In this document: piece by piece, positions 1 to 11,444 of the stretch
Position numbering within the stretch: the first letter of the stretch is position 1
Layout: the number at the start of each line of letters is the position of its first letter
From: Vibrio syngnathi
Lineage (GTDB): Bacteria; Pseudomonadota; Gammaproteobacteria; Enterobacterales; Vibrionaceae
DNA length: 64,000 nt
Assembly (NCBI RefSeq): GCF_002119525.1
Contig: NZ_CP017916.1
Span: 310,001-374,000 of the forward strand
Direction: 5' to 3'
Notes under the pieces: generated by a model
Databases searched by the model: none
Told to the model about the DNA's origin: nothing
The model's input: only the letters and a program-made list of their open reading frames with translations
Program-made: the position numbers and the translations under genes

Positions 1-1
1 A

Positions 2-244
<243 letters not shown>

Positions 245-253
245 TACCTTTTT

Positions 254-384
254 AGTGCTGCAAGTTTCCTTGCAGCACTTCTTTAGTTCCTATGCTTATG
301 CTAGGAACTATTGCTATTTCTAGGGCAAGCACTTTTTAGCGAAGTATCGCTTTTAGCGCATAATCTAGACATAGCAATAGTCCC
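254..384 (+). other. Structured rpsG-fusA intergenic RNA (three stem-loops)
   Basis: Between rpsG and fusA there is a perfect 11-bp stem AGTGCTGCAAG/CTTGCAGCACT (254-264/269-279), then AGTTCCTA/TAGGAACT (285-292/302-309). A long-range pairing of 304-317 with 371-384 (14 bp, one G-T) is an alternative to the second stem because the arms overlap. The first hairpin is not followed by a run of T, so it does not look like a simple terminator. It may be an mRNA processing or attenuation structure that sets fusA-tuf output. The function is inferred. Confidence 0.5.
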
Positions 385-410
385 TAAGTCTCTAATAAGA
401 GGATTCAACC

Positions 411-2507
411 GTGGCTCGTAAAACTCCTATTGAGCAATACCGTAATATCGGTATCGTTGCTCACGTAGATGCAGGTAAAACAACCACAAGTGAACGTATT
501 CTGTTCTATACCGGTCTTTCTCACAAAATCGGCGAAGTTCACGATGGTGCAGCAACCATGGATTGGATGGAGCAAGAGCAAGAGCGCGGTATTACGATCA
601 CTTCAGCAGCAACTACTACGTTTTGGCGTGGTATGGAAGCTCAGTACTCTGACCACCGTATTAATATCATCGACACTCCGGGGCACGTTGACTTCACAAT
701 CGAAGTAGAACGTTCTCTGCGTGTGCTTGATGGTGCAGTTGTTGTGTTCTGTGGCTCATCTGGTGTTGAACCTCAGTCAGAGACTGTATGGCGTCAAGCT
801 GATAAGTACCAAGTTCCACGTATGGTTTTCGTTAATAAAATGGACCGTACAGGCGCAGACTTCTTGCGTGTAGTTGAACAGATCAAGGATCGCCTAGGCG
901 CAACTCCTGTTCCAATTCAACTGAACATTGGTGCTGAAGAAAACTTCCAAGGCGTTGTCGATCTTATCAAGATGAAGGCGATTAACTGGAACGAAGCTGA
1001 CCAAGGCATGACTTTCACGTACGAAGATATTCCTGCAGACATGCAAGAAATGGCTGAAGAATATCGTACAGAACTTGTTGAAGCTGCTGCAGAAGCAAAT
1101 GAAGAGCTGATGGATAAGTACCTTGAAGAAGGTGAACTAACAGAAGCTGAAATCAAACAAGGTCTCCGTACTCGTACCCTTAATAATGAAATCGTACTTG
1201 CTACATGTGGTAGTGCATTCAAAAACAAAGGTGTACAAGCTGTTCTAGATGCAGTTGTTGACTTCCTTCCTTCTCCAGTCGATGTACCTGCAATTAAGGG
1301 TATCGATGATGACGAGAATGAAATTGAGCGTCACGCGGACGACAAAGAACCGTTCTCAGCGCTAGCATTTAAAATTGCAACAGACCCATTTGTTGGTACT
1401 TTAACTTTCATCCGTGTTTACTCTGGTGTTGTTGAAAGCGGTAAAACAGCTTACAACTCTGTGAAGAAGCAACGTGAACGTTTAGGGCGCATTGTTCAAA
1501 TGCACTCAAACAAACGTGAAGAAGTAAAAGAAGTACGAGCAGGTGACATCGCAGCCATTATCGGCCTGAAAGATGTTACTACTGGTGAAACTCTGTGTGA
1601 CCAGAACCATAAAATTGTTCTTGAACGTATGGAATTCCCAGATCCAGTTATTCAGATCGTTGTAGAGCCTCGCTCGCAAGCTGATCAAGATAAAATGACT
1701 ATCGCGTTAGGTAAGCTAGCGGCAGAAGATCCATCGTTCCGTGTTGAAACGGATGACGAAACTGGCCAGACACTAATCTCTGGTATGGGTGAACTGCACT
1801 TAGATATCATCGTTGACCGCATGAAACGTGAATTCAGCGTGAACTGCAACGTTGGTAATCCGCAAGTTGCTTATCGTGAAACCATTCGTGGTACAGCGAA
1901 AGCTGAAGGTAAATTTATCCGCGAACATGGTGGTAAAGGACAGTACGGTCACGTGTGGCTGAAACTGGAACCATCAGAAGCCGGGGAAGGCTTTGTCTTC
2001 GTAGATGAAATTGCCAATGGTATCGTGCCAAAAGAGTTCATCACCTCTGTCGCTAAAGGCGTTGAAGAGCAAATGAACAATGGTGTATTAGCGGGCTATC
2101 CAGTTTTGGATATCAAGGCTACACTATATGATGGTTCTTACCATGAAGTAGATTCAAGTGAGATGGCGTTTACAATCGCTGCCTCTATGGCTTTCAGAAC
2201 GGGTGCACTAGAAGCGCAACCAGTTTTGCTTGAGCCTATGATGAAAGTTGAAGTAACTACTCCAGAAGACTGGATGGGTGACGTTGTTGGCGATATTAAC
2301 CGTCGTCGCGGCATCATCGAAGGTATGGACGAGGGGACAGCTGGCCTGAAGATAATTCGTGCACAAGTTCCGTTGTCTGTCATGTTCGGTTACGCAACTG
2401 ATTTGCGTTCTGCGACACAAGGTCGTGCTTCTTACTCTATGGAGTTTAGTGAGTACGCTGAAGTGCCAAAAAATGTTGCTAATGCAATCATTGCAGAGCG
2501 TGGTTAA
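411..2507 (+). CDS. fusA: Translation elongation factor G
   Basis: EF-G is a cytosolic GTPase that drives ribosomal translocation and, with RRF, ribosome recycling. The 698-residue protein starts at GTG 411 behind AAGAGGA. It shows the P-loop AHVDAGKTT (residues 17-25), the switch I sequence [18 protein letters not shown] near residue 90 and NKMD near residue 143, followed by the usual domains II-V. Its length matches the main Vibrio EF-G, slightly shorter than the 704 aa of E. coli. It lies between rpsG and tuf. Strong bias toward frequent codons fits very high expression. Confidence 0.98.
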   Translation: MARKTPIEQYRNIGIVAHVDAGKTTTSERILFYTGLSHKIGEVHDGAATMDWMEQEQERGITITSAATTTFWRGMEAQYSDHRINIIDTPGHVDFTIEVERSLRVLDGAVVVFCGSSGVEPQSETVWRQADKYQVPRMVFVNKMDRTGADFLRVVEQIKDRLGATPVPIQLNIGAEENFQGVVDLIKMKAINWNEADQGMTFTYEDIPADMQEMAEEYRTELVEAAAEANEELMDKYLEEGELTEAEIKQGLRTRTLNNEIVLATCGSAFKNKGVQAVLDAVVDFLPSPVDVPAIKGIDDDENEIERHADDKEPFSALAFKIATDPFVGTLTFIRVYSGVVESGKTAYNSVKKQRERLGRIVQMHSNKREEVKEVRAGDIAAIIGLKDVTTGETLCDQNHKIVLERMEFPDPVIQIVVEPRSQADQDKMTIALGKLAAEDPSFRVETDDETGQTLISGMGELHLDIIVDRMKREFSVNCNVGNPQVAYRETIRGTAKAEGKFIREHGGKGQYGHVWLKLEPSEAGEGFVFVDEIANGIVPKEFITSVAKGVEEQMNNGVLAGYPVLDIKATLYDGSYHEVDSSEMAFTIAASMAFRTGALEAQPVLLEPMMKVEVTTPEDWMGDVVGDINRRRGIIEGMDEGTAGLKIIRAQVPLSVMFGYATDLRSATQGRASYSMEFSEYAEVPKNVANAIIAERG

Positions 2508-2559
2508 ACAAAAGGGATGCATTTTTTTCATTTTTTGAAAGAACAATGCGTCCAAATAT

Positions 2560-2581
2560 TGCGCTAACGAGAGTTGGCGCA
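2560..2581 (+). other. GNRA-capped hairpin upstream of tuf
   Basis: The sequence forms a 9-bp stem TGCGCTAAC/GTTGGCGCA (one T-G pair) closed by a GAGA tetraloop of the GNRA class, about 70 nt before the tuf start. Just upstream, AACAAT followed by GCGTCC (2544-2555) resembles a -10 element with a GC-rich discriminator. The hairpin would then lie at the start of a tuf-specific transcript. Both readings are inference. Confidence 0.4.
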
Positions 2582-2653
2582 TAAAATAGCAATTTCTGGC
2601 GCGTCTCGCTCAATAATGAACGTGGCGAATCATAACTAGGAAGGAACACGATT

Positions 2654-3838
2654 GTGTCTAAAGAAAAATTTGAACGTACGAAACCGCACGTAAACGTTGG
2701 TACTATCGGCCACGTTGACCACGGTAAAACAACTCTAACTGCTGCTATCTGTACTACACTTGCAAAAGTGTACGGCGGTGTTGCTAAAGATTTCGCATCT
2801 ATCGATAACGCTCCAGAAGAGCGCGAGCGCGGTATCACAATCGCAACTTCTCACGTTGAGTACGATACTCCTGAACGTCACTACGCACACGTAGACTGTC
2901 CTGGACACGCCGATTATGTTAAAAACATGATCACTGGTGCTGCTCAAATGGACGGCGGTATCCTAGTTGTTGCTGCTACAGATGGCCCTATGCCACAAAC
3001 TCGTGAGCACATCCTACTTGGTCGTCAAGTTGGTATCCCTTACATCATCGTATTCATGAACAAATGTGACATGGTTGATGATGAAGAGCTACTTGAGCTA
3101 GTAGAAATGGAAGTTCGTGAACTTCTTTCTGAGTACGAGTACCCAGGAGACGACCTTCCAGTAATTCAAGGTTCTGCACTTGGCGCTCTAAACGGCGAAA
3201 AGCAGTGGGAAGACAAGATCGTTGAGCTTGCAGAAGCACTAGATTCTTACATTCCACTTCCAGAGCGTGCTGTTGATCTACCGTTCCTACTTCCTATTGA
3301 AGATGTATTCTCAATCCAAGGTCGTGGTACTGTAGTTACTGGTCGTATCGAGCGCGGTATCCTACGCGTTGGTGACGAAGTAGAAATCGTTGGTATCAAA
3401 GAGACTACTCTTACTACTTGTACTGGTGTTGAAATGTTCCGTAAGCTGCTTGACGAAGGTCGTGCAGGTGAGAACGTTGGTGCACTTCTACGTGGTACTA
3501 AGCGTGATGACGTTGAACGTGGCCAAGTACTTTCTGCTAAAGGTTCAATCAACCCACACACTAAGTTTGAGTCTGAAGTATACGTACTTTCTAAAGACGA
3601 AGGCGGCCGTCACACTCCTTTCTTCAAAGGTTACCGTCCACAGTTCTACTTCCGTACAACTGACGTAACAGGCGATATCACACTTCCTGAAGGTGTTGAA
3701 ATGGTAATGCCAGGTGACAACGTTCAAATGACTGTTGAGCTAATCGCTCCAATCGCAATGGACGAAGGTCTACGTTTCGCAATCCGCGAAGGTGGCCGTA
3801 CAGTTGGTGCTGGTGTTGTAGCTAAAATCTTCGCTTAA
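2654..3838 (+). CDS. tuf: Translation elongation factor Tu
   Basis: EF-Tu delivers aminoacyl-tRNA to the ribosomal A site as a GTP complex. The 394-residue protein starts at GTG 2654, eight bases after AAGGA. It carries the P-loop GHVDHGKTT (19-27), DCPGH near residue 81 and NKCD near residue 136, and the two beta-barrel domains with the conserved C-terminal GRTVGAGVV. It follows fusA after a 146-bp spacer and is closed by a strong terminator. Gammaproteobacteria usually have a second tuf copy elsewhere, which this window cannot show. Confidence 0.98.
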   Translation: MSKEKFERTKPHVNVGTIGHVDHGKTTLTAAICTTLAKVYGGVAKDFASIDNAPEERERGITIATSHVEYDTPERHYAHVDCPGHADYVKNMITGAAQMDGGILVVAATDGPMPQTREHILLGRQVGIPYIIVFMNKCDMVDDEELLELVEMEVRELLSEYEYPGDDLPVIQGSALGALNGEKQWEDKIVELAEALDSYIPLPERAVDLPFLLPIEDVFSIQGRGTVVTGRIERGILRVGDEVEIVGIKETTLTTCTGVEMFRKLLDEGRAGENVGALLRGTKRDDVERGQVLSAKGSINPHTKFESEVYVLSKDEGGRHTPFFKGYRPQFYFRTTDVTGDITLPEGVEMVMPGDNVQMTVELIAPIAMDEGLRFAIREGGRTVGAGVVAKIFA

Positions 3839-3884
3839 TAGCATTTAGATTTTTGCACACTCTTCATTAGAAGAACTGCGTAAG

Positions 3885-3915
3885 AAAAGGGAAGCTTCGG
3901 CTTCCCTTTTATTTT
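3885..3915 (+). terminator. Rho-independent terminator of the str-tuf operon
   Basis: An 11-bp perfect stem (AAAAGGGAAGC/GCTTCCCTTTT) with a TTCG tetraloop is followed by a T-rich tail. It lies 47 bp after the tuf stop. Confidence 0.93.
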
Positions 3916-4045
3916 ATTCCACTTTCCCGCCATTTTTATTTTTGCTTTCCCCTCGAACTCCCATCCCTTGTTACTCTACTTTTGTTACGCAGCTTGTCCT
4001 CGAAACCTTTACACAAATATATTCCGATTATTTTTCCAACACCAC

Positions 4046-4073
4046 TTGCATACTAAAACGTGATCTGTATAAT
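4046..4073 (+). promoter_or_regulatory. Candidate distal promoter of the S10 operon
   Basis: TTGCAT and a perfect TATAAT are separated by 16 bp. Transcription would start near 4080 and give a leader of about 245 nt before rpsJ. The stretch 3916-4045 just upstream is AT-rich and shows no gene. Confidence 0.55.
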
Positions 4074-4181
4074 GCATCGCACTGGCTAACGCCGGTTTGT
4101 GAACCAATGAGCACTGAGGAGTAGGTCTTACCTAGTAATGTATACTCAGCTTATGTTCGCGGTTAATAAAAATAGTAAGCC

Positions 4182-4211
4182 TTGTGTTTACTTCAAAAGT
4201 TAACTGACAAT
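4182..4211 (+). promoter_or_regulatory. Candidate proximal promoter of the S10 operon
   Basis: TTGTGT and GACAAT are separated by 18 bp, and the -10 is followed by GCGTCC. The same -10/discriminator pattern is seen before tuf (2544) and rplN (9351). GC-rich discriminators are known from stringently controlled stable-RNA and ribosomal promoters. This promoter is an alternative or an addition to the one at 4046. Confidence 0.45.
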
Positions 4212-4637
<426 letters not shown>

Positions 4638-4651
4638 GGGAGATAAGAATA

Positions 4652-5281
4652 ATGATTGGTCTAGTCGGACGTAAAGTGGGTATGACCCGCGTATTTACTG
4701 AAGAAGGCGTTTCTATCCCAGTAACTGTTGTTGAGGTTGAAGCGAACCGTATTTCTCAAGTTAAAACTCTTGAGACAGACGGCTACGCAGCAATCCAAGT
4801 AACTACTGGTGCTAAGAAAGCTAACCGTGTAACTAAACCTGAAGCTGGTCACTTCGCGAAAGCGGGTGTTGAAGCAGGTCGCGGTCTTTGGGAATTCCGT
4901 TTAGAAAACGGCGAAGAGTTTGAAGTTGGCGCTGAGCTAAACGTAGAACTTTTCAACGAAATTAAAAAAGTAGACGTTACTGGTACATCTAAAGGTAAAG
5001 GCTTCCAAGGCGCTATCAAGCGTTGGAACTTCTCTACTCAAGATATGACTCACGGTAACTCTTTGTCTCACCGCGCACCGGGTTCAATTGGCCAATGTCA
5101 AACTCCAGGCCGCGTGTTTAAAGGCAAGAAAATGGCAGGTCACATGGGTGCTGAGCGTGTAACGACTCAAAACCTAGAGATCGTACGTGTTGACGCTGAG
5201 CGCAATCTACTCCTTATTAAAGGTGCAGTACCAGGCTCAACAGGCGGTAACGTGATCGTAAAACCTGCTGTTAAAGCATAA
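4652..5281 (+). CDS. rplC: 50S ribosomal protein L3
   Basis: L3 is an early 50S assembly protein whose long loop reaches the peptidyl transferase centre. It has 209 residues, as in E. coli. The loop sequence [20 protein letters not shown] is present and includes the glutamine that PrmB methylates in E. coli. It is the second gene of the S10 operon, 16 bp before rplD. Confidence 0.98.
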
Positions 5282-5297
5282 CGTCTAGGAGTAAGTA

Positions 5298-5900
5298 ATG
5301 GAATTGATGGTTAAAGGTGCTGATGCACTAACTGTTTCCGAGACTACTTTCGGACGTGACTTTAACGAAGCTCTAGTACACCAAGTAGTTGTTGCATATG
5401 CAGCAGGTGCTCGTCAAGGTACTCGTGCTCAAAAGACTCGTTCTGAAGTATCAGGCGGCGGTGCTAAGCCATGGCGCCAAAAAGGTACTGGCCGTGCACG
5501 TGCTGGTACAATTCGTAGCCCAATCTGGCGTACAGGTGGTGTTACTTTTGCTGCGAAACCACAAGATCACAGCCAAAAAGTTAACAAGAAAATGTACCGC
5601 GGTGCTATGAAAAGCATTCTTTCTGAGTTGATTCGTCAAGAGCGTCTAATCGTTGTTGATAACTTCTCTGTAGAAGCACCAAAAACAAAAGAACTTGTAG
5701 CTAAGCTTAAAGAGCTTGAGCTAAATGACGTTCTGATTGTGACTGGCGAAGTAGATGAAAATCTATTCTTAGCTGCTCGTAACCTATACAAAGTAGATGC
5801 ACGTGATGTTGCTGGTGTTGATCCAGTATCACTAATCGCTTTCGACAAGGTTCTGATGACTGCTGACGCAGTTAAGCAAGTTGAGGAGATGCTAGCATGA
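5298..5900 (+). CDS. rplD: 50S ribosomal protein L4
   Basis: L4 lines the nascent-peptide exit tunnel and is the autogenous repressor of the S10 operon in E. coli; it also contacts RNase E there. The 200-residue protein keeps the tunnel loop ([20 protein letters not shown]) and the conserved C-terminus [14 protein letters not shown]. It overlaps rplW by 4 bp (ATGA), so the two are translationally coupled. If feedback is conserved, its target would be the leader before rpsJ. Confidence 0.98.
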   Translation: MELMVKGADALTVSETTFGRDFNEALVHQVVVAYAAGARQGTRAQKTRSEVSGGGAKPWRQKGTGRARAGTIRSPIWRTGGVTFAAKPQDHSQKVNKKMYRGAMKSILSELIRQERLIVVDNFSVEAPKTKELVAKLKELELNDVLIVTGEVDENLFLAARNLYKVDARDVAGVDPVSLIAFDKVLMTADAVKQVEEMLA

Positions 5901-6199
5901 TCACTGAAGAGCGTATCTTAAAAGTTCTACGTGCTCCGCACATCTCTGAAAAAGCAACTATGGCAGCTGAGAAAGCGAACACTATCGTTTTCAAAGTAGC
6001 TAAAGATGCAACTAAGAAAGAGATCAAAGCAGCTGTAGAAAAGCTATTTGAAGTTGAAGTTAAGTCTGTAAATACTCTTGTATTAAAGGGTAAGACCAAA
6101 CGTCAAGGTATGCGTGAAGGCCGTCGTTCAGACGTTAAGAAAGCCTACGTTACTTTGAAAGAAGGTCAAGATCTTGACTTCGTTGGCGGCGCGGAATAA
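5897..6199 (+). CDS. rplW: 50S ribosomal protein L23
   Basis: L23 sits at the tunnel exit and docks trigger factor and SRP. It is a standard 100-residue protein that opens with [20 protein letters not shown]. It overlaps the rplD stop by 4 bp and precedes rplB by 14 bp with an AGGAG Shine-Dalgarno. Confidence 0.97.
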   Translation: MITEERILKVLRAPHISEKATMAAEKANTIVFKVAKDATKKEIKAAVEKLFEVEVKSVNTLVLKGKTKRQGMREGRRSDVKKAYVTLKEGQDLDFVGGAE

Positions 6200-6213
6200 C
6201 AGGAGTAGTAAAA

Positions 6214-7038
6214 ATGGCTATTGTTAAATGTAAGCCGACTTCCCCTGGTCGTCGTCACGTCGTTAAAGTTGTTAACGCTGACCTGCACAAGGGTAAGCCA
6301 TACGCACCACTTCTAGAGAAAAACTCTAAGAACGGTGGTCGTAACAACAACGGTCGTATTACAGTACGTCACATCGGTGGTGGTCATAAACACCATTACC
6401 GTCTGGTTGACTTCAAACGTACTAAAGATGGCATCCCAGCGAAAGTTGAGCGTCTAGAATACGATCCAAACCGTAGTGCTAACATCGCTCTAGTTCTGTA
6501 CGCAGACGGTGAGCGTCGTTACATCATTGCACCTAAAGGTGTTAACGCAGGCGACCAGATCCAATCTGGCGTAGATGCTGCAATCAAAGCAGGTAACACT
6601 CTGCCGATGCGCAACATCCCAGTAGGTTCTACTGTACACTGTGTTGAACTTAAACCTGGTAAAGGTGCACAACTAGCTCGTTCGGCTGGTGCTTATGCTC
6701 AAATCATCGCTCGCGATGGTGCATACGTAACTATCCGTCTACGTTCTGGTGAAATGCGCAAAGTTCTTTCTGAAGGTCGTGCAACGATCGGTGAAGTTGG
6801 TAACTCTGAGCATATGCTACGTGAACTTGGTAAAGCTGGTGCTTCACGCTGGCGCGGCGTACGTCCAACCGTACGTGGTGTAGTAATGAACCCGGTGGAT
6901 CACCCACATGGTGGTGGTGAAGGCCGCACATCTGGTGGTCGTCACCCAGTATCTCCTTGGGGCGTTCCTACTAAGGGCTTCAAGACTCGTAAGAATAAGC
7001 GCACTGACAAGTACATCGTACGTCGTCGCACTAAATAA
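6214..7038 (+). CDS. rplB: 50S ribosomal protein L2
   Basis: L2 is a universally conserved 50S protein needed for subunit association and peptidyl transferase assembly. The protein has 274 residues. The C-terminal motif [11 protein letters not shown], including the conserved histidine of the peptidyl-transferase region, is intact, as is the basic tail [17 protein letters not shown]. It lies in normal S10 operon order between rplW and rpsS. Confidence 0.98.
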   Translation: MAIVKCKPTSPGRRHVVKVVNADLHKGKPYAPLLEKNSKNGGRNNNGRITVRHIGGGHKHHYRLVDFKRTKDGIPAKVERLEYDPNRSANIALVLYADGERRYIIAPKGVNAGDQIQSGVDAAIKAGNTLPMRNIPVGSTVHCVELKPGKGAQLARSAGAYAQIIARDGAYVTIRLRSGEMRKVLSEGRATIGEVGNSEHMLRELGKAGASRWRGVRPTVRGVVMNPVDHPHGGGEGRTSGGRHPVSPWGVPTKGFKTRKNKRTDKYIVRRRTK

Positions 7039-7045
7039 TTTATAA

Positions 7046-7336
<291 letters not shown>

Positions 7337-7346
7337 GGAGTAGATG

Positions 7347-7679
7347 ATGGAAGCTTTAGCTAAACATAACTTTGCTCGTATTTCTCCACAGAAAGCTCGC
7401 TTAGTTGCAGACCAAATTCGCGGTAAGTCGGTAGACCAGGCTCTAGAAATTCTAACTTTCAGCAACAAAAAAGCTGCTGTTTTAGTTAAGAAAGTTCTTG
7501 AGTCAGCTATCGCTAACGCGGAACATAACGAAGGTGCAGATATCGACGATCTAAATGTCGCTAAAATCTTCGTAGATGAGGGCCCTATCATGAAGCGTAT
7601 TATGCCTCGTGCTAAAGGTCGTGCGGATCGTATCTTGAAGCGTTCAAGCCACATCACTATTGTTGTAGCAGATCGCTAA
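7347..7679 (+). CDS. rplV: 50S ribosomal protein L22
   Basis: L22 spans the exit tunnel with its beta-hairpin and binds 23S rRNA. I chose ATG 7347 over the adjacent ATG 7344. It gives 110 residues starting MEALAKH, the usual family length, and leaves 6 bases after GGAG instead of 3. The hairpin tip region [15 protein letters not shown] is intact. Confidence 0.96.
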   Translation: MEALAKHNFARISPQKARLVADQIRGKSVDQALEILTFSNKKAAVLVKKVLESAIANAEHNEGADIDDLNVAKIFVDEGPIMKRIMPRAKGRADRILKRSSHITIVVADR

Positions 7680-7697
7680 AGACTAGGAGAGTAAGCA

Positions 7698-8396
7698 ATG
7701 GGTCAGAAAGTACATCCTAATGGTATTCGTCTTGGCATCGTCAAGCCTTGGAATGCTACATGGTTTGCTAATACCAACGAATTCGCTGACAACCTAGACG
7801 GCGACTTCAAGGTACGTCAGTTCCTTACCAAGGAACTACAAAAAGCATCATTATCTCGTATCGTTATCGAGCGTCCAGCTAAGAGCATCCGTGTGACTAT
7901 TCACACAGCTCGTCCTGGCGTTGTTATCGGTAAGAAAGGTGAAGACGTAGAGAAGCTACGCGCAGCTGTAGCTAAAATCGCAGGTGTACCAGCGCAAATT
8001 AACATCGCTGAAGTACGTAAGCCTGAGCTAGATGGTCAGCTTGTAGCTGATAGCATCGCGTCTCAACTAGAGCGTCGTGTTATGTTCCGTCGTGCAATGA
8101 AGCGTGCGGTACAAAATGCTATGCGTCTAGGCGCTAAAGGCATCAAAGTACAAGTAGGCGGCCGTCTTGGCGGTGCTGAAATCGCACGTTCAGAGTGGTA
8201 CCGTGAAGGCCGTGTGCCTCTACACACTCTACGTGCAGACATTGATTACGCAACTTCTTCGGCTCACACTCAATACGGTGTGATCGGCATTAAAGTTTGG
8301 ATCTTCAAAGGTGAGATTCTAGGCGGTATGCCAGCTGCTAACGCAGTAGAGCCAAAAGGCGATAAGCCTAAGAAGCAGCGTAAAGGCCGTAAGTAA
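7698..8396 (+). CDS. rpsC: 30S ribosomal protein S3
   Basis: S3 forms part of the mRNA entry channel and contributes helicase activity with S4 and S5. The 232-residue protein has an N-terminal type II KH domain with the GxxG loop VIGKKGED near residue 75 and a basic C-terminal tail ([10 protein letters not shown]). It is 11 bp upstream of rplP. Confidence 0.98.
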
Positions 8397-8407
8397 GGAG
8401 TCGAACG

Positions 8408-8818
8408 ATGCTACAACCAAAACGTACTAAGTTCCGCAAGGTTATGACTGGTCGTAACCGTGGTCTAGCTAAAGGTACTGAAGTAAGCTTCGGCGAATTC
8501 GGTCTTAAAGCTGTTGGCCGTGGTCGCCTGACTGCACGTCAAATCGAAGCGGCACGTCGTGCTATGACACGTCACATTAAGCGTCAAGGTCAAATCTGGA
8601 TCCGTGTGTTCCCAGACAAACCGATTACTGAAAAGCCTCTTGAAGTTCGTCAAGGTAAAGGTAAAGGTTCAGTTGCGTACTGGGTTGCTCAAATCCAACC
8701 AGGCAAAGTTATGTACGAGATGAATGGCGTACCTGAAGAGTTGGCACGTGAAGCGTTCCGCCTAGCGGCACGTAAACTGCCTGTTAAAACTACTTTTGTA
8801 ACTAAGCAGGTGATGTGA
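8408..8818 (+). CDS. rplP: 50S ribosomal protein L16
   Basis: L16 is a late 50S assembly protein near the A-site tRNA elbow. Its 136 residues are family-typical. Arg81 in EVRQGKGKG corresponds to the arginine hydroxylated by YcfD/RoxA in E. coli. Its TGA stop shares one base with the rpmC start, so translation is probably coupled. Confidence 0.98.
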   Translation: MLQPKRTKFRKVMTGRNRGLAKGTEVSFGEFGLKAVGRGRLTARQIEAARRAMTRHIKRQGQIWIRVFPDKPITEKPLEVRQGKGKGSVAYWVAQIQPGKVMYEMNGVPEELAREAFRLAARKLPVKTTFVTKQVM

Positions 8819-9009
8819 TGAAAGCACAAGATCTACGCGAAAAGAACGTTGAAGAGCTTAACGCTGAGCTATTGAATTTGCTACGTGAACAGTTTAACTT
8901 GCGCATGCAAGCTGCAACTGGTCAACTACAGCAAACTCATACTCTAAAAGCTGTACGCCGTGACATCGCACGTGTGAAAACTGTTTTGACTGAAAAGGCA
9001 GGCGCATAA
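8818..9009 (+). CDS. rpmC: 50S ribosomal protein L29
   Basis: L29 is a small helical protein at the exit-tunnel rim next to L23. I chose ATG 8818, which overlaps the L16 stop by one base and gives the canonical 63 residues ([19 protein letters not shown]). A GTG three bases earlier is less likely. Its stop in turn overlaps the rpsQ start by one base. Confidence 0.96.
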   Translation: MKAQDLREKNVEELNAELLNLLREQFNLRMQAATGQLQQTHTLKAVRRDIARVKTVLTEKAGA

Positions 9010-9263
9010 TGAGCGAAACTAACCGCATCCAGCAAGGCCGTGTAGTAAGTGACAAGATGGACAAGTCTATCGTTGTTGCTATTGAACGTACTGTAAAACA
9101 CCCAATTTACGGTAAGTTCATCAAACGCACGACTAAAGTACACGCACACGACGAAGACAACACTTGTGGCCTAGGCGACAAAGTTGAAATCGCTGAGTGT
9201 CGTCCTCTGTCTAAGACTAAGTCTTGGACATTGGTTAAAGTTCTAGAAAAAGCGAAGATTTAA
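9009..9263 (+). CDS. rpsQ: 30S ribosomal protein S17
   Basis: S17 is a primary 16S rRNA-binding protein of the 30S body with an OB fold. Its 84 residues include the conserved [18 protein letters not shown]. It is coupled to rpmC by a one-base stop/start overlap and is the last gene of the S10 operon, followed 23 bp later by a hairpin terminator. Confidence 0.98.
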   Translation: MSETNRIQQGRVVSDKMDKSIVVAIERTVKHPIYGKFIKRTTKVHAHDEDNTCGLGDKVEIAECRPLSKTKSWTLVKVLEKAKI

Positions 9264-9285
9264 TCTTTGTAATTCTATAACTTAT

Positions 9286-9325
9286 AAGCGGCTCCAAATA
9301 ATTTTTTGGAGCCGCTTGTTTTTTG
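9286..9325 (+). terminator. Terminator at the end of the S10 operon
   Basis: A 13-bp stem (AAGCGGCTCCAAA paired with TTTGGAGCCGCTT) is followed by GTTTTTTG. It separates the S10 and spc transcription units. Confidence 0.88.
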
Positions 9326-9350
9326 TCTACCCAATTTAAAAAAAGGGTGG

Positions 9351-9356
9351 TACAAT
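9351..9356 (+). promoter_or_regulatory. Putative -10 of the spc operon promoter
   Basis: TACAAT followed by TCGCGTCCC lies 70 bp before rplN and directly after the S10 terminator. No good -35 is present at 16-18 bp; the nearest TTGTCT is 22 bp away. The assignment rests on position and on the GC-rich discriminator. Confidence 0.45.
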
Positions 9357-9425
9357 TCGCGTCCCTTTTAAAGAGGCAGCCCGACCCGAGAGGGTCTAGT
9401 TTTAATATTTAGCGGAGCACTAACA

Positions 9426-9797
9426 ATGATCCAGATGCAAAGTACACTTGACGCAGCAGATAACTCTGGCGCGCGCAAGGTAATGTGTATTAAGGTTCTG
9501 GGTGGCTCTCACCGCCGTTATGCACATATCGGTGACGTCATCAAGGTTACAGTGAAGGAAGCGATTCCTCGCGGTAAAGTAAAGAAAGGTGATGTTCTGA
9601 AGGCGGTAGTAGTGCGCACCCGTAAAGGCGTTCGTCGCCCAGACGGTTCTGTCATTCGCTTCGACAGTAATGCTTGTGTATTGTTAAATGACACTACTGA
9701 GCAACCAGTCGGCACACGTATCTTTGGTCCTGTGACTCGTGAACTTCGTAACGCGAAATTCATGAAGATTGTATCACTTGCACCTGAAGTTCTGTAA
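9426..9797 (+). CDS. rplN: 50S ribosomal protein L14
   Basis: L14 lies at the subunit interface, forms bridge B8 and is the binding site of the silencing factor RsfS. Its 123 residues ([19 protein letters not shown] onward) match the family length and are nearly colinear with E. coli. It is the first gene of the spc operon, preceded by its own promoter region, with rplX 11 bp downstream. Confidence 0.98.
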   Translation: MIQMQSTLDAADNSGARKVMCIKVLGGSHRRYAHIGDVIKVTVKEAIPRGKVKKGDVLKAVVVRTRKGVRRPDGSVIRFDSNACVLLNDTTEQPVGTRIFGPVTRELRNAKFMKIVSLAPEVL

Positions 9798-9808
9798 GGA
9801 GCGGCAAC

Positions 9809-10126
9809 ATGGCAGCTAAAATCCGTCGTAATGACGAAGTAATCATTCTTGCTGGTAAAGATAAAGGCAAGAAAGGTAAAGTAACTAAGGTTCTGACAAC
9901 TGGTAAAGTTGTTGTTGAAGGCATCAATCTTGTTAAAAAACACCAAAAGCCGGTTCCGGCTCTAGGTCAACAAGGTGGCATCGTTGAACAAGAAGCAGCT
10001 ATTGATGCTTCTAACGTTGCAGTCTTTAACGCGGCTACTGGTAAAGCAGACCGTATCGGTTTCCGTATCGAAGATGGCAAGAAAGTTCGTTTCTTCAAAT
10101 CTAACGGCGAAACTGTTTCTAACTAA
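9809..10126 (+). CDS. rplX: 50S ribosomal protein L24
   Basis: L24 initiates 50S assembly by binding the 5' domain of 23S rRNA and also lies near the tunnel exit. It has 105 residues with the N-terminal KOW motif ([14 protein letters not shown]). It is the second gene of the spc operon. Confidence 0.97.
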   Translation: MAAKIRRNDEVIILAGKDKGKKGKVTKVLTTGKVVVEGINLVKKHQKPVPALGQQGGIVEQEAAIDASNVAVFNAATGKADRIGFRIEDGKKVRFFKSNGETVSN

Positions 10127-10150
10127 TTAGAAGTAATTTGGAGTTCTACT

Positions 10151-10690
10151 ATGGCGAAACTGCATGATTACTACAAGTCGTCTGTAGTCGCTGAGCTTAC
10201 CAAAGAGTTCAGCTACACAAGCGTCATGCAAGTCCCTAGGATTGAGAAAATCACCCTAAACATGGGCGTTGGTGAAGCAATCAACGATAAGAAACTGCTA
10301 GAAAACGCAGCATCTGATATGGCAACGATCTCTGGTCAGAAGCCACTTATCACGAAAGCGCGTAAATCTGTAGCTGGTTTCAAAATTCGTGAAGGCTACC
10401 CAATTGGTTGTAAAGTAACCTTGCGTGGTGAGCGCATGTGGGAATTTTTAGAGCGTTTAATCTCTATCGCACTTCCACGTGTACGTGATTTCCGTGGTGT
10501 TAGCGCTAAGTCTTTTGACGGACGCGGTAACTACAGCATGGGCGTTCGCGAGCAAATCATCTTTCCGGAAATCGACTACGATAAAGTCGATCGTGTCCGC
10601 GGTCTTGATATTACTATCACGACATCTGCGGGATCCGATGAGGAAGGCCGAGCTCTGCTGGCTGCCTTTAACTTCCCATTCCGTAAGTAA
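10151..10690 (+). CDS. rplE: 50S ribosomal protein L5
   Basis: L5 binds 5S rRNA in the central protuberance and contacts P-site tRNA. Its 179 residues begin [20 protein letters not shown] and contain the conserved [22 protein letters not shown] segment. In E. coli the start of this gene carries the S8-binding site for spc feedback; I did not verify that fold here. Confidence 0.98.
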   Translation: MAKLHDYYKSSVVAELTKEFSYTSVMQVPRIEKITLNMGVGEAINDKKLLENAASDMATISGQKPLITKARKSVAGFKIREGYPIGCKVTLRGERMWEFLERLISIALPRVRDFRGVSAKSFDGRGNYSMGVREQIIFPEIDYDKVDRVRGLDITITTSAGSDEEGRALLAAFNFPFRK

Positions 10691-10706
10691 GGGTAGGGTT
10701 ACTGTT

Positions 10707-11012
10707 ATGGCTAAACAATCAATGAAAGCACGTGAAGCTAAACGTGCAAAACTAGTAGTTAAGTTCGCTGAAAAGCGTTCTGCGCTAAAAGTTATCATTA
10801 GCGATGTAAACGCATCTGAAGAAGATCGTTGGAATGCGGTTCTTAAACTGCAATCTCTTCCACGTGATTCAAGTGCATCACGTCAGCGCAACCGTTGCAA
10901 CCAAACTGGTCGTCCACACGGTTACCTACGTAAATTCGGTCTAAGCCGTATTAAGGTTCGCGAAGCTTGCATGAAAGGCGAGATTCCGGGTCTTCGTAAG
11001 GCTAGCTGGTAA
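10707..11012 (+). CDS. rpsN: 30S ribosomal protein S14, long zinc-free form
   Basis: S14 is a late-binding protein of the 30S head. ATG 10707 gives the 101-residue long form starting [13 protein letters not shown]. It lacks the paired CxxC motifs of the short zinc-binding S14, so it needs no zinc. The frame stays open far upstream inside rplE, but only this start fits the family length and the GGGTAGGG-type ribosome-binding region. Confidence 0.96.
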   Translation: MAKQSMKAREAKRAKLVVKFAEKRSALKVIISDVNASEEDRWNAVLKLQSLPRDSSASRQRNRCNQTGRPHGYLRKFGLSRIKVREACMKGEIPGLRKASW

Positions 11013-11041
11013 TTGCCACTTAATCATTTGGAGTAAATCTT

Positions 11042-11434
11042 ATGAGCATGCAAGATCCGATTTCGGATATGCTGACCCGCGTTCGTAACGGTCAGGCAGC
11101 AAATAAAGTTGCTGTAAAAATGCCTTCTTCAAAGCTTAAAGTTGCAATTGCTGCATTACTTAAAGCTGAAGGTTACATCGTAGACTTCGCTGTTGACAGC
11201 GAAGCAAAACCTGAGCTAGAAGTTACTCTTAAGTACTTCCAAGCTAAACCTGTAATCGAGCAAATCAAGCGCGTATCACGTCCTGGTCTAAGAGTTTATA
11301 AAAATAAAGACTCTTTACCTACAGTGATGGGTGGTCTTGGTATTGCAGTTGTTTCTACTTCCAAGGGTCTGATGTCTGACCGTGCTGCTCGTAAAGCAGG
11401 TCTTGGCGGTGAAATCATCTGTTACGTAGCTTAA
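11042..11434 (+). CDS. rpsH: 30S ribosomal protein S8
   Basis: S8 binds the central domain of 16S rRNA and is the translational repressor of the spc operon in E. coli. Its 130 residues start [20 protein letters not shown]. The C-terminal signature [26 protein letters not shown] is intact. rplF follows after 10 bp. Confidence 0.98.
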   Translation: MSMQDPISDMLTRVRNGQAANKVAVKMPSSKLKVAIAALLKAEGYIVDFAVDSEAKPELEVTLKYFQAKPVIEQIKRVSRPGLRVYKNKDSLPTVMGGLGIAVVSTSKGLMSDRAARKAGLGGEIICYVA

Positions 11435-11444
11435 GGAGTAGATT

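Noticed and set aside
917..1228. 103-codon antisense frame within fusA, and similar antisense frames in tuf and the ribosomal genes
   Set aside because: Strong codon bias in the sense genes removes stops on the other strand; none has a ribosome-binding site or a recognisable product.
3942..4124. 60-codon frame before rpsJ
   Set aside because: It overlaps the candidate S10 promoter and leader and has an unremarkable composition with no ribosome-binding site.
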